From an uncultured Collinsella sp. (lineage in GTDB: Bacteria > Actinomycetota > Coriobacteriia > Coriobacteriales > Coriobacteriaceae), in the NCBI GenBank assembly GCA_900539735.1, contig UQDE01000027.1:1-33116 (forward strand): 33,116 nucleotides of DNA, read 5' to 3'. Under the pieces are notes generated by a model. It ran no database searches. It was not told the DNA's origin and saw nothing but the letters and a program-made list of their open reading frames with translations. Positions 8,159 to 15,410 of the stretch are shown one piece after another. Position 1 is the stretch's first letter, and the number at the start of each line of letters is the position of its first letter. The position numbers and the translations under genes were made by a program.

Positions 8159-8193
8159 GTTGCAATTGTAGGATATTTTCATACTTTTGCAAC
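8159..8193 (-). promoter_or_regulatory. AbiE promoter with inverted-repeat operator
   Basis: On the minus strand, TTGCAA (8187-8192) and TACAAT (8165-8170) are separated by 16 bases, a good sigma-70-type promoter whose start would fall at about 8158. GTTGCAA and its inverted copy lie at 8159-8165 and 8187-8193, so one arm covers the -35 and the other sits between -10 and the start codon. AbiEi proteins are known to repress their own promoters through inverted repeats, so this is a likely operator. Confidence 0.65.
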
Positions 8194-8278
8194 GTATTTT
8201 TTGAATTCATGCGATCGGTGCGCCTTGCTTATCCCACTGTTGCCGCCGCTTTGCCACCGGTCCACCATCCCCCGCTGC

Positions 8279-8462
8279 CGAGGTCAAATACTTTTCCCGC
8301 AAAGTGAACGTCTGATTTTGGACCCCTGAAGCATCCGCATTTTTCGACGGCAAAATCGCTGGATTCTGGCATCAAAACCGCAGGAAACGGTGCCCTCAAA
8401 GTGTCGATGCTTCGGGGGTCCGATTTAGCTCGTTCACTTCTCGGGAAAAGTATTAGACCTCG
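8279..8462. repeat. Long imperfect inverted repeat, about 56-bp arms
   Basis: Arms at 8279-8335 and 8406-8462 are about 85 percent complementary, leaving a 70-base centre. Weak complementarity continues a few bases further out. The element occupies most of the 433-base gap between the AbiE pair and the orphan 277-aa gene. It encodes no credible protein. It could be a nonautonomous (MITE-like) mobile element, a structured RNA or a recombination site. No target-site duplication is obvious by eye. Confidence 0.8.
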
Positions 8463-8545
8463 CCGTCAGCAGCCTCAAGGAACCGTCTTTCACCTTCTCC
8501 GGAACCCTCACTAGTGCTAGCGTCCCTAGCCGCTACGACCGCAGG

Positions 8546-8565
8546 CATGCCTATAATGTGGCATG
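8546..8565 (+). promoter_or_regulatory. -10 box inside a CATGCC/GGCATG operator
   Basis: A perfect TATAAT at 8552-8557 sits in the eight-base spacer between CATGCC (8546-8551) and its inverted copy GGCATG (8560-8565). No good -35 hexamer is visible at the usual distance. The arrangement suggests a promoter whose -10 region is covered by a dimeric regulator. The downstream gene starts 27 bases later. Confidence 0.5.
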
Positions 8566-8591
8566 TTTCCTAATGAGAAAGGAATCCGGAT

Positions 8592-9425
8592 ATGGACGAC
8601 ATCAAGCTTGCCGATCTGAACGATATTCAGGCGTTTTTCAACCGTTCCCACAGCTCTTCTGCCTCCGGAACCTTTAACACCAAGCAGATAGACATTAAGG
8701 ACTTTATTGGTTGGTGTAACAATCCTTGCAATAGCAAGCCGGAAGGCAACAACGATGATGCTGTTGGCTTAGGAAAAACTGTGTGTCAGCTGGAAAAGCT
8801 TGGTGATGACATAGTTGATAAAATCTACAGCATCCTTGAAGACACCTCGGTTTACGTGGTCAGAGATACCGATGTAAACAATCTCACTTCTTCGGAGAAA
8901 AAGGGTCTTCGCAATAAGCTGACCGAGCAAGTATGCAAGAGGCTCAAAAACGACAAGAAGATCTATCCCGAGCTAAAGAATAGACAGGGCAATATTGCGG
9001 AAGATCTGCCAGTAAACGCCGCCTTCTATTGCGCACTCAAGCTTAGGCTCAAGGACTACCCTGATGAGCGCGGGTATTACCACTACCAATTTGATGACAG
9101 CGGAAATACGGTTGCGCAAGTTGATCCCCTAAAGCCCTTTACTGACAGTACGCACGACAATCTGAATCAGCAGTGGCACGTACTCATCTCTCTGCTTGCA
9201 CTCCTTGATGTCGCCCACGCTTTAAGCAATGATCAGCACGAATGCCGTTGCCTCTATCCATACCTCAGTTCATACGATAAAGGAGACCTGAACAAGATGA
9301 AGCTGAAACTGAAAAGCACCCTGTCTCTAGAAGCTATGCCGGAAATTGGTGGAACTATTAATTATCCCTCAGAAGCTATGATGACCTGGATAAAGGACGC
9401 GCTGGTCAAGCGGGAAGGCAAGTAA
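8592..9425 (+). CDS. Hypothetical protein, 277 aa
   Basis: I do not recognise a family. The protein is soluble and acidic, rich in Asp, Asn and Lys, with seven cysteines, several in pairs or near-pairs (near residues 42-46 and 218-220). A Leu-rich helix near residues 195-212 is the only hydrophobic stretch and is too polar at its ends to be a clear membrane span. Its codon use is more AT-rich than the core genes to the right, fitting acquired DNA. The ATG at 8592 has AAAGGA upstream. It stands alone between a large inverted repeat and a terminator-like hairpin and could be a cargo gene. Confidence 0.75.
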   Translation: MDDIKLADLNDIQAFFNRSHSSSASGTFNTKQIDIKDFIGWCNNPCNSKPEGNNDDAVGLGKTVCQLEKLGDDIVDKIYSILEDTSVYVVRDTDVNNLTSSEKKGLRNKLTEQVCKRLKNDKKIYPELKNRQGNIAEDLPVNAAFYCALKLRLKDYPDERGYYHYQFDDSGNTVAQVDPLKPFTDSTHDNLNQQWHVLISLLALLDVAHALSNDQHECRCLYPYLSSYDKGDLNKMKLKLKSTLSLEAMPEIGGTINYPSEAMMTWIKDALVKREGK

Positions 9426-9487
9426 AAAGACCAGGCAATCCACCGCCTTACCGTCCTGACCGAAAGAGAGCCAGACGTTCTTTGCCA

Positions 9488-9510
9488 CGGGAGCGCTCGT
9501 AGCGCTCCCG
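9488..9510. terminator. Perfect 10-bp hairpin between convergent genes
   Basis: Ten perfectly paired bases (9488-9497 with 9501-9510) and a three-base loop lie between the 3' ends of the 277-aa gene and the metallophosphatase gene. There is no T run, so it would be a weak or factor-assisted terminator for either direction. Confidence 0.55.
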
Positions 9511-9530
9511 GCCCTTCAGCGCCCACAAGC

Positions 9531-10292
9531 CTACTCCAGCCCCTGACCGCTATACTTCCCCGTCTCCGAGTCGTAGTTCAGCACGGCGACCTCGCCGTGC
9601 TCCATGACGTTCCCGTCGATGTAGAAATGGCTGGCCCCGTCATGCCAGATGCCGCGGTAACCCGCGATGCCCGAGACCACCTCGGTGTTGATGTGCCCGG
9701 CGATAACATCCAGGCAGAACTCACAACCCGCGTAGTCGGGCGGCATCATGGTAAACGACTCGGCAGACGTGCCGAGCTTCCAGTACTCCCCCGCCCCTTC
9801 GTCAATGCCGGCATGCACAAAGACCTGGCCAAAGGGGCTCTCGTAAAAGTAAGGGAGATTGCGAACCCACGCGATGATGTCCGCATGTTCGGCCTTCATG
9901 CGCTCAACCGTATAGGCGTAGGCTTCCTCGAACTTCCTGAGCTTCAACAGATGCTTGACGTGCTTGAATGCCTCGATATCCAAGAAGCTCTTGGCCGTTG
10001 CCAGATTGCTGTCGGCAAGTATCCATGCCTGCGTGAAATTAGGATCGTTCACCTCGTCGATGTACTCGAGGAACATCTCCTCGTGGTTGCCGCGCAGCGC
10101 CACAACGCGATCGCCGTAACGCTTTTGCAAGTCCATGACGAGCTCAAAGACGCCAAGCGAATCGGGACCTCGGTCGCAGTAGTCGCCCAGCAGGACCAGC
10201 TTGGAGTCCTCGGTATCGAGGTCGATGGTGGAAAGCGATGCCTTAAAGGCGTCCAAACATCCATGAATGTCACTCATAGCGTAGATATGCAC
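9531..10292 (-). CDS. Calcineurin-like metallophosphatase, 253 aa
   Basis: The protein is a PrpA-like metallophosphoesterase (PPP-type serine/threonine phosphatase superfamily). The metal- and phosphate-binding motifs are in order: DIHG with Asp8 and His10, GDYCDRG at 36-42, GNHE at 68-71, and later His residues in VHAG and AGH segments. It likely hydrolyses phosphoproteins or small phosphoesters in the cytosol; the substrate cannot be read from the sequence. The start is a GTG at 10290-10292 with a G-rich site upstream. It stands alone, convergent with the accessory gene to its left, and its GC content matches the core genome. Confidence 0.88.
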   Translation of the reverse strand: MHIYAMSDIHGCLDAFKASLSTIDLDTEDSKLVLLGDYCDRGPDSLGVFELVMDLQKRYGDRVVALRGNHEEMFLEYIDEVNDPNFTQAWILADSNLATAKSFLDIEAFKHVKHLLKLRKFEEAYAYTVERMKAEHADIIAWVRNLPYFYESPFGQVFVHAGIDEGAGEYWKLGTSAESFTMMPPDYAGCEFCLDVIAGHINTEVVSGIAGYRGIWHDGASHFYIDGNVMEHGEVAVLNYDSETGKYSGQGLE

Positions 10293-10674
10293 TTATGACC
10301 CCCTGTTTGCGTCGGGACTCCGCTCGTTTGCGCCATGTGGCACAGCGGCCCCCTGATTTCGCGGGCGGCGGGAAACTTTGCCCTGTCACGCCCATCACTA
10401 TGGTTAGAAGTATATCTCGCCGTGCGGACACAAATTTACGCCTGGGCTCCGTCCGCCCTGTGTGCACCTGCCTAGAAGGACAGATCTTCCCGCCCCCGCG
10501 CCGCCCAAAAACTCATCCAACATTAATCTTGGCTCAAGAAACGCTTAATCTATAACCTGCACTATAGAGTTCGACCAAGGGCGGGGCGGCACCGCGCAAC
10601 GCAGGCCGCCGAACGCAACGCTCGCGCCCAGGCAGATAGCCCGGCGTCGCGCCCATCGAACGAAAGGACAGGTC
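10293..10674. other. Intergenic region with a distant inverted repeat
   Basis: This 382-base gap separates divergent genes. GC-rich segments at 10361-10387 and 10478-10499 are partly complementary (gcgggcgg... with ...cccgcccccgc), but gaps make the pairing weak. A short plus-strand frame at 10295-10555 has no ribosome binding site and looks spurious. The right part holds the candidate promoter for the DUF4342 gene. Confidence 0.5.
10529..10556 (+). promoter_or_regulatory. Candidate promoter of DUF4342-regulator-kinase operon
   Basis: TTGGCT (10529-10534) and TATAAC (10551-10556) are spaced by 16 bases, a plausible sigma-70-type promoter. It would leave a 5' leader of about 110 bases before the ATG at 10675, which contains GC-rich sequence but no obvious riboswitch. 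Confidence 0.4.
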
Positions 10675-11217
10675 ATGGACGACCTCGAAAAAGTTGAAAC
10701 CATCCGCACCAAGTGCAACGTGAGCTACACTGATGCCAAGGCCGCGCTCGACGCCGCCGACGGCAACGTTCTGGACGCCATCATTTGGCTCGAGTCGCAG
10801 GGCAAGACGCAGACCACGTCGGCGCACGCCGCCACCGAGTCCGAGCCGGTCGATGAGCCCTCGGCCGAGATGGTCGCCGCGCAGGCCGCCTACGAAAAGT
10901 CGAGCGAAAAAACCGACTTCTCCAAGAAGATGGATAGCGTTTGGGAGTACCTCAAAAAGCTCTTCCGCCTGAGCTTGGACACCAAGTTTATCGCCACGCG
11001 CCATGACGCCATCATCCTCAACATCCCCATCCTGATCCCCATCGTCGCGCTGTTTGCCTGGGGCGCCACGATATGGCTGATGCTGCTTGGCCTGTTCTTT
11101 GGCATGCGCTACCGCATCGACAGCGACGGCGATGTGCCCGGCAGCATCAACAACCTGATGGATCACGCCGCCGACGCCGCGGACGACATCAAGCAAAATC
11201 TGAACGACGACAAGTAA
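10675..11217 (+). CDS. DUF4342 membrane protein with UBA-like domain, 180 aa
   Basis: Residues 1-42 form a three-helix UBA/TS-N-like domain of the kind found in translation factor Ts, and residues about 85-147 match the DUF4342 region, with a hydrophobic stretch at 112-144 that probably forms one or two membrane helices. An acidic Ala/Glu linker joins them and a short acidic tail follows. The function of this family is unknown. The start has GAAAGGA upstream. It ends 18 bases before the response regulator, so the three genes are probably one operon and the protein may be involved in the same envelope response. Confidence 0.85.
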   Translation: MDDLEKVETIRTKCNVSYTDAKAALDAADGNVLDAIIWLESQGKTQTTSAHAATESEPVDEPSAEMVAAQAAYEKSSEKTDFSKKMDSVWEYLKKLFRLSLDTKFIATRHDAIILNIPILIPIVALFAWGATIWLMLLGLFFGMRYRIDSDGDVPGSINNLMDHAADAADDIKQNLNDDK

Positions 11218-11235
11218 TCTCAGACGGGGGCACGT

Positions 11236-12006
11236 ATGGCACGGATCCTGATCGTAGAGGACGAGGAGAAAATCGCCCGCTTTGTGACGCTCGAGCTGGA
11301 GCACGAGGGCTACCAGGTGGAGCACGCCGCCGACGGCCGCACCGCCGTGGACCTGGCGCTGGAGCGCAACTACGATCTGATTCTGCTCGATGTGCTGTTG
11401 CCGCAGCTCAACGGCATGGAGGTGCTGCGACGCGTCCGCAAGCACAAGGATGTACCGGTGATCATGGTCACCGCGCGCGATGCCGTGATGGACAAGGTGG
11501 CCGGGCTCGATGCCGGCGCCGACGATTACCTGACCAAGCCGTTTGCGATTGAGGAGCTGTTCGCACGGATCCGCGTGGCGTTGAAGCGCTCGGAGGCCGT
11601 GCGGGCGGCTTCGGGCGTTGGCGGCGTTGGGGCCGGGACGGGCGCTACGGGCGCCGCTGCGATACCCCCGGCTGGCGACTCGACCCAGGCATCCGCCTCG
11701 CCCTCCCCCGCCGCGCTCACCGTGAGTTCGGTCGCGCTCGATCCCGACCGCCGCGAAGTCACGGTCGGCGGCTCGCCCATCGCGCTCACTGCCCGCGAGT
11801 TCGACGTCCTCGCCCTGCTTATGGCGCACGCCGGCACCGTGCTCACGCGCGAGCGCATCGCGCACGAGGCGCTGGGCTACGAATACGTGGGCGACACCAA
11901 CAACGTCGACGTGCACATCGCGCACCTGCGCGCCAAGATCGAGGACGCCGGCGGCGCCCGCATCATCCAGACCGTGCGTGGGGTGGGCTATGTCTGCCGC
12001 GCGTAA
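11236..12006 (+). CDS. OmpR-family response regulator, 256 aa
   Basis: The receiver domain covers residues 1-118 with the acidic pocket at Glu8-Asp9, phospho-acceptor Asp52, Thr79 and Lys101. A C-terminal winged-helix DNA-binding domain covers about 165-256. Between them is an unusually long linker of about 45 residues, rich in Gly, Ala, Pro and Ser, where related proteins have 10-20. It should be phosphorylated by the kinase encoded next and act as a transcription regulator. The start follows a GGGGG-rich site. Its stop overlaps the start of the kinase gene by 17 bases, indicating translational coupling. Confidence 0.95.
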   Translation: MARILIVEDEEKIARFVTLELEHEGYQVEHAADGRTAVDLALERNYDLILLDVLLPQLNGMEVLRRVRKHKDVPVIMVTARDAVMDKVAGLDAGADDYLTKPFAIEELFARIRVALKRSEAVRAASGVGGVGAGTGATGAAAIPPAGDSTQASASPSPAALTVSSVALDPDRREVTVGGSPIALTAREFDVLALLMAHAGTVLTRERIAHEALGYEYVGDTNNVDVHIAHLRAKIEDAGGARIIQTVRGVGYVCRA

Positions 12007-13285
12007 CGCCGAGGCCAAGCGCGTCACATCCATCGCCCGCGCCATCAACTGGAGCTATATGTGGCGCCGCTTGATGAGCTACGTCTGGCTCGATCTGCTG
12101 CTGATGGTGATTGCGGCGGCGATCCTCGTCTATGGATACAACCAGATGCTGCCCGACGGCGCGTTTACCGCAGGATGGATCCCCGGCGTCGCCGTTCACG
12201 GCATGTCGCTGGCGCCTGCGCGCGGCTGGGACCTGGCAACGCTCACCTATACCGTCGAGCTTGCGCGTACCACCAAGACTTTCCCCCTCGCGCAGGACCT
12301 CGTCGCGCTATGGCCTCTCTACCTTGTCGTTGTGGGTTGGCAGGTCATCAGCGTGCTCGACATGCTCGGCGGCGCCCGTCGCGTGCGCCGCACCATGGCA
12401 CCGCTCAACGACCTGGCCTTGCGCGTGGACGAGCTCGGCCGTATGCAGCTCTCCGGCGGCAAGATGGAAACACTGGAGCAGGCCATCGAGCGCGCAAGCG
12501 TCGACTCGCCGAGCGTCACTACCGGCGACGCCGACCTGGCAAGCATCGAGGTTGCACTCAACCGCCTACTGCGCCAGATGCAAGAGGCCAAACTGCAGCA
12601 AATGCGCTTTGTCAACGATGCGAGCCACGAGCTGCGCACGCCCATCGCGGTGATTCAGGGCTACGTAAACATGCTCGATCGCTGGGGCAAAGACGACCCG
12701 GACGTGCTGGCAGAATCTATCGCGTCCCTCAAGGCCGAAAGCGAGCACATGCAAGAGCTCGTGGAGCAGCTGCTGTTTTTGGCGCGCGGCGATGCCGGGC
12801 GCACGGTCCTGCGGCGCGCAAATACCAACCTTGCCGCACTGGTCAGCGAGGTATGCGAGGAATCGCAGATGATCGATACCGAGCACACGTATCGGCTGGC
12901 CTTTGACGCTGCGCTTGTCAGCGACCCGCGCTGCGACGCGCCCGTCGACGTGGCGCTCGTGAAGCAGGCTCTGCGCGTGATCGTGCAAAACGCCGCCAAG
13001 TACTCGGATGCGGGAACGACCGTCACATTTGGCGTAGCGCCGGATGCGGGCGCGGGCACGATCGACATAAGCGTTGAGGACGAGGGCATCGGCATGAACC
13101 AGGAATCCGCAGCTCACGCGTTTGAACGGTTCTACCGCGCCGACAATGCACGCGATGCCGGCGCACAGGGCTCGGGTCTGGGGCTTGCCATTGCCAAGTG
13201 GATCGTCGATAGCCATGGCGGTGTCATTGGCGTGACCTCAGTCGAGGGCGTCGGCAGCCGCTTTACGATTCGCCTGCCGCGGTAG
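11990..13285 (+). CDS. Membrane sensor histidine kinase, 431 aa
   Basis: Two membrane helices (about residues 31-50 and 106-124) flank a short extracytoplasmic segment of about 55 residues that would be the sensor. A linker resembling HAMP follows, then the HisKA dimerisation domain with phospho-acceptor His213 in SHELRTP, and the HATPase domain with the N box (NAAKYS), G1 box (DEGIG), F box (FERFYR) and G2 box (GSGLGLAI). All catalytic motifs are intact. I chose the ATG at 11990 over an in-frame GTG at 11978 because a G-rich site precedes it at good distance. The signal sensed is unknown. Confidence 0.94.
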   Translation: MSAARNAEAKRVTSIARAINWSYMWRRLMSYVWLDLLLMVIAAAILVYGYNQMLPDGAFTAGWIPGVAVHGMSLAPARGWDLATLTYTVELARTTKTFPLAQDLVALWPLYLVVVGWQVISVLDMLGGARRVRRTMAPLNDLALRVDELGRMQLSGGKMETLEQAIERASVDSPSVTTGDADLASIEVALNRLLRQMQEAKLQQMRFVNDASHELRTPIAVIQGYVNMLDRWGKDDPDVLAESIASLKAESEHMQELVEQLLFLARGDAGRTVLRRANTNLAALVSEVCEESQMIDTEHTYRLAFDAALVSDPRCDAPVDVALVKQALRVIVQNAAKYSDAGTTVTFGVAPDAGAGTIDISVEDEGIGMNQESAAHAFERFYRADNARDAGAQGSGLGLAIAKWIVDSHGGVIGVTSVEGVGSRFTIRLPR

Positions 13286-13306
13286 GAAGCCCCTCGGCAT
13301 AAATAT

Positions 13307-13338
13307 AGGGATAGGGCCACGCGGCCCTATCCCTTTTT
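13307..13338 (+). terminator. Rho-independent terminator of the kinase operon
   Basis: A perfect 12-bp stem (13307-13318 with 13323-13334), a four-base loop and a run of five T form a classic terminator 22 bases after the kinase stop codon. On the other strand there is no comparable T run. Confidence 0.92.
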
Positions 13339-13360
13339 GCTAGCTATGGCAGCTTGTGCA

Positions 13361-13735
13361 CTACTCGCGGCACAGATGCACGGCGAAGCCGGCGAACTCG
13401 CGCTTAAAGTACACGAGCTTGGTGCCGCCGTCGGGCAGCAGCACGCGCGACTCCTCGTTGACCTCGAGCCCGCGCTCGGCAAACCACTTCTCGGCCGCAT
13501 CGATGTCGTTGACGGCAAAGCCGATGTGGCCCTTGGCGCCACGACCGTTCTGCTTCATGATCTCGACCAGCGAATCGTTAAAGTACGAAACCGGGGTCTC
13601 AATAACGGGCAGGCCCATCATCGTCGAGAACAGCTCCGCGATCTCCAAGGCATCTGCCGGGTCGGTGGCGTTAATGCCCACATGGGCAACGCGCATGCCA
13701 AAGAGCTCGACCGGATTGGCGTTCTGCTCATTCAT
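13361..13735 (-). CDS. VOC-superfamily protein, 124 aa
   Basis: The protein has the length and paired beta-alpha-beta-beta-beta layout of glyoxalase/VOC proteins. Candidate metal ligands are His19 in RVAHVGI, a His in GHIGF near 69, and Glu/His residues near the C-terminus. VOC proteins act on small oxygenated substrates, and members of this type are often found beside sugar PTS genes. It starts 11 bases after the PTS IIB gene and has a weak ribosome binding site, suggesting coupled translation. A role in sugar-acid or aldehyde metabolism is inference. Confidence 0.82.
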   Translation of the reverse strand: MNEQNANPVELFGMRVAHVGINATDPADALEIAELFSTMMGLPVIETPVSYFNDSLVEIMKQNGRGAKGHIGFAVNDIDAAEKWFAERGLEVNEESRVLLPDGGTKLVYFKREFAGFAVHLCRE

Positions 13736-13746
13736 ACAGGCAGCGC

Positions 13747-14034
13747 CTACTGAGCCATAACGTCGAGAACGGCCTTCTCGGCAGCGACGCGGTTCATGCC
13801 GGTCATGAAGGGCACGCCGCTCACGTACGGGCAGGTGAGGCCCTCGGGGGCAACGGTGGTGGCGATCAGCAGATCAGCGCCCTCGTCGCAGTAATCCTTG
13901 GCCTCGGAGATGGCGCACTGCACGATCTCATACTTGTCGGCGTAACCGTTGGCGTCGAGCAGGGTGGCGACCTTCTGGGCAACGAGCGTGGAAGTAGCAG
14001 CGCCAGCACCGCAAGCCAAAACGATCTTCTTCAT
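13747..14034 (-). CDS. PTS IIB component, galactitol/lactose-type fold, 95 aa
   Basis: The N-terminal loop CGAGAATST, with Cys8 as the predicted phosphocysteine, marks a GatB-like PTS IIB protein that passes phosphate from IIA to a sugar held by IIC. Length fits a stand-alone IIB. GGGAG precedes the ATG at 14034. No IIA or IIC gene is next to it; only the VOC gene follows. It may serve a permease encoded elsewhere or have a regulatory role. Confidence 0.88.
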   Translation of the reverse strand: MKKIVLACGAGAATSTLVAQKVATLLDANGYADKYEIVQCAISEAKDYCDEGADLLIATTVAPEGLTCPYVSGVPFMTGMNRVAAEKAVLDVMAQ

Positions 14035-14197
14035 AGGTAATATCTCCCTTCATGGTTTACTTTAGGTAAGTGTACCGCAGCGAGCGATGGCGCTCAGCCT
14101 CGATGAGCTTTTATGCTAGTTTGCTTGCGCGCTGCGTATAATACATCTAGTACGTGTTGTCATACCGCTTGTTTTACGAGCGACTAAGGACCCTAAT

Positions 14198-14821
14198 ATG
14201 CCCGATTCCCGCACACTCTGGACCGCCGTCGTTATCATCTGCATCGCCGTGTCGGTGTTCTTTAGCGTCAAAAAACGCACCACGTTTAAGCGCCTGCAGC
14301 AGCTTATGGCTGCCAAGCAGTGGGACGAGTTCGATCGTTTGCTCGACGGCAAACTCACCAGCATGCTGTACCCGCGCTACAACCGCGACTACCTGCGTCT
14401 GAACTCCTATCTGCTGCGCGAGGACCACGAGCGCGCCAGCGAGATGTTCGACCTGCTGCTGGGTCTCAACCTCCCCAAGATGCAGCGCGTCGACCTGGTG
14501 ATTAAGGCCTTTAACTACTACGTTGGCCAGGAGGACCGCAAAAAGTCCAAGGAGCTTCTGCACGAGATCAAGGGCTTTGAGGGCGGTCAGGCCGAGGCAG
14601 TTGCGCACGAGTGTCAGCTGATGTACGACACGATGATCCTCAAGCGCCACAACGACATTCCCGAGCTGGAGCGCATGCTCGAGGATGTCGGCGACGACCC
14701 GGTCAAGCGCTGCCGCTTGGAGTACCTGCTAGCCCTGCAGTACCAGAACAAGGGCGACGAAGCCAAGTTCCAGGAGTTCCTGGAGAAGTCGGGCCAACAC
14801 TCGATGGCCGTCAACGCGTAA
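14198..14821 (+). CDS. Membrane-anchored TPR-like protein, 207 aa
   Basis: One hydrophobic segment at residues 7-22 followed by positive residues suggests an N-terminal signal anchor with the rest in the cytosol. The remainder is almost entirely helical, with repeated charged helix pairs resembling TPR or similar scaffolds. No family is recognised. AAGGA precedes the ATG at 14198, and a TATAAT at 14137-14142 may be its promoter, with a poor -35. tRNA-Leu follows 31 bases later and might share its transcript. Confidence 0.75.
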   Translation: MPDSRTLWTAVVIICIAVSVFFSVKKRTTFKRLQQLMAAKQWDEFDRLLDGKLTSMLYPRYNRDYLRLNSYLLREDHERASEMFDLLLGLNLPKMQRVDLVIKAFNYYVGQEDRKKSKELLHEIKGFEGGQAEAVAHECQLMYDTMILKRHNDIPELERMLEDVGDDPVKRCRLEYLLALQYQNKGDEAKFQEFLEKSGQHSMAVNA

Positions 14822-14852
14822 CGGACGGCTTGTGCTAGACTTCTAGTCTCAC

Positions 14853-14937
14853 GGGGGCGTGGCGGAATTGGCATACGCAGGAGACTTAAAATCTCTCGCC
14901 GCAAGGATTGTGGGTTCGAGTCCCACCGCCCCTACCA
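14853..14937 (+). tRNA. tRNA-Leu (anticodon UAA)
   Basis: The 85-base sequence folds as a class II tRNA. The acceptor stem GGGGGCG pairs with CGCCCCU (one G-U), the D arm, the anticodon arm GGAGA-CTTAAAA-TCTCT with anticodon TAA, a variable arm, and the T arm GTGGGTTCGAGTCCCAC are all present. The CCA end is encoded. It reads UUA and UUG codons. Confidence 0.95.
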
Positions 14938-14948
14938 TATGGAGCTTT

Positions 14949-14987
14949 CGAGCCCGTGTTCCTCAGGGATGCGGGCTCGCTTCTTTT
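14949..14987 (+). terminator. Terminator after tRNA-Leu
   Basis: An eight-bp GC stem (14949-14956 with 14972-14979), extended by weaker pairs, is followed by CTTCTTTT. It lies 12 bases after the CCA end and should end the tRNA transcript. Confidence 0.85.
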
Positions 14988-15144
14988 AGATGCCGGTGGG
15001 ACTCGAACCCGCGAGGGGGCGAGCGTTAAGCGGACGCGCAGCGTCCGAAGCGAGCCGGCGAGGGCGCCGACAGGCGGCCGAAACCGGTGCGTATTTGCGC
15101 AGCAAATGCGCGGACGTCCCACCGCCCCTACCATATGGAACTTT

Positions 15145-15184
15145 CGAGCCCGTGTCCCCAAGGGATGCGGGCTCGTTTCTTTTA
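15145..15184 (+). terminator. Second copy of the tRNA terminator
   Basis: The same eight-bp stem (15145-15152 with 15168-15175) is followed by TTTCTTTT. Loop changes relative to the first copy keep the hairpin, so it can still terminate transcription. Confidence 0.75.
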
Positions 15185-15200
15185 CACGCCGGCGGGGCTC

Positions 15201-15271
15201 TAAGTTGCAGTGGAATAGTTCCTGTTTTGGCAGTTTACCAGCCCATTTAGGAACTATTCCACCGCGACTTA
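15201..15271. repeat. AGTTGCGGTGRAATAG palindromic element, copy 1
   Basis: Arms 15201-15230 and 15243-15271 pair with few mismatches around a 12-base centre. The outer sequence matches two further elements in this window. It lies between the duplicated tRNA end and the 33-bp repeats. Confidence 0.8.
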
Positions 15272-15280
15272 GGTTGGTGT

Positions 15281-15368
15281 TCCCACATTTTCCGATGGAA
15301 AAACGTGGTTGTCTCCCACATTTTCCGATGGAAAAACGTGGTTGTCTCCCACATTTTCCGATGGAAAC
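15281..15368. repeat. 33-bp tandem repeat, 2.7 copies
   Basis: Two identical 33-base units begin at 15281 and 15314, and a partial third of 21-22 bases begins at 15347. Each unit can fold into a small hairpin (CCAC...TTTTCC with GGAAAA...GTGG). The array ends 13 bases before a candidate -10 box of the AAA+ gene, so it could be a set of operators or upstream hairpins. It is not a CRISPR array because there are no spacers. Confidence 0.85.
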
Positions 15369-15381
15369 TCCCAAATGGCCT

Positions 15382-15387
15382 TATACT
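15382..15387 (+). promoter_or_regulatory. Candidate -10 box of the AAA+/DUF4143 gene
   Basis: TATACT lies 23 bases before the ATG at 15411. No convincing -35 is seen at 16-18 bases upstream, where the third partial repeat lies, so activation by a factor binding the repeats is possible. Confidence 0.35.
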
Positions 15388-15410
15388 AGCCGAGAGAGTT
15401 GGGAGGCAAT

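Larger units (their letters stand above)
14920..15184. repeat. Duplicated tRNA 3' end plus terminator
   Basis: The 69 bases 14920-14988 (T-arm 3' side, acceptor 3' strand, CCA and terminator) recur at 15116-15184 with five mismatches, 196 bases apart. The 127 bases between also hold an inverted copy of the T arm (14994-15012, 18 of 19 matching) and two short hairpins with GCA loops. Integrases that target tRNA genes leave such 3'-end duplications, so this may be an att scar with the element lost; local duplication is the alternative. Confidence 0.75.

Noticed and set aside
10295..10555. An 86-codon plus-strand frame in the gap before the DUF4342 gene
   Set aside because: No ribosome binding site, low-complexity Arg/Pro content and overlap with promoter sequence make it unlikely to be a gene.
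10534..12048. A 504-codon minus-strand frame opposite the DUF4342 and response regulator genes
   Set aside because: It is a shadow of strongly supported plus-strand genes, with no start signal.
15281..15368. Possible small CRISPR array
   Set aside because: The units are contiguous 33-base tandem copies with no unique spacers, and no cas genes are near.
14886..15374. A 162-codon minus-strand frame through tRNA-Leu and the tandem repeats
   Set aside because: Its repeated peptide simply translates the 33-bp DNA repeats, and it crosses a tRNA and two terminators.
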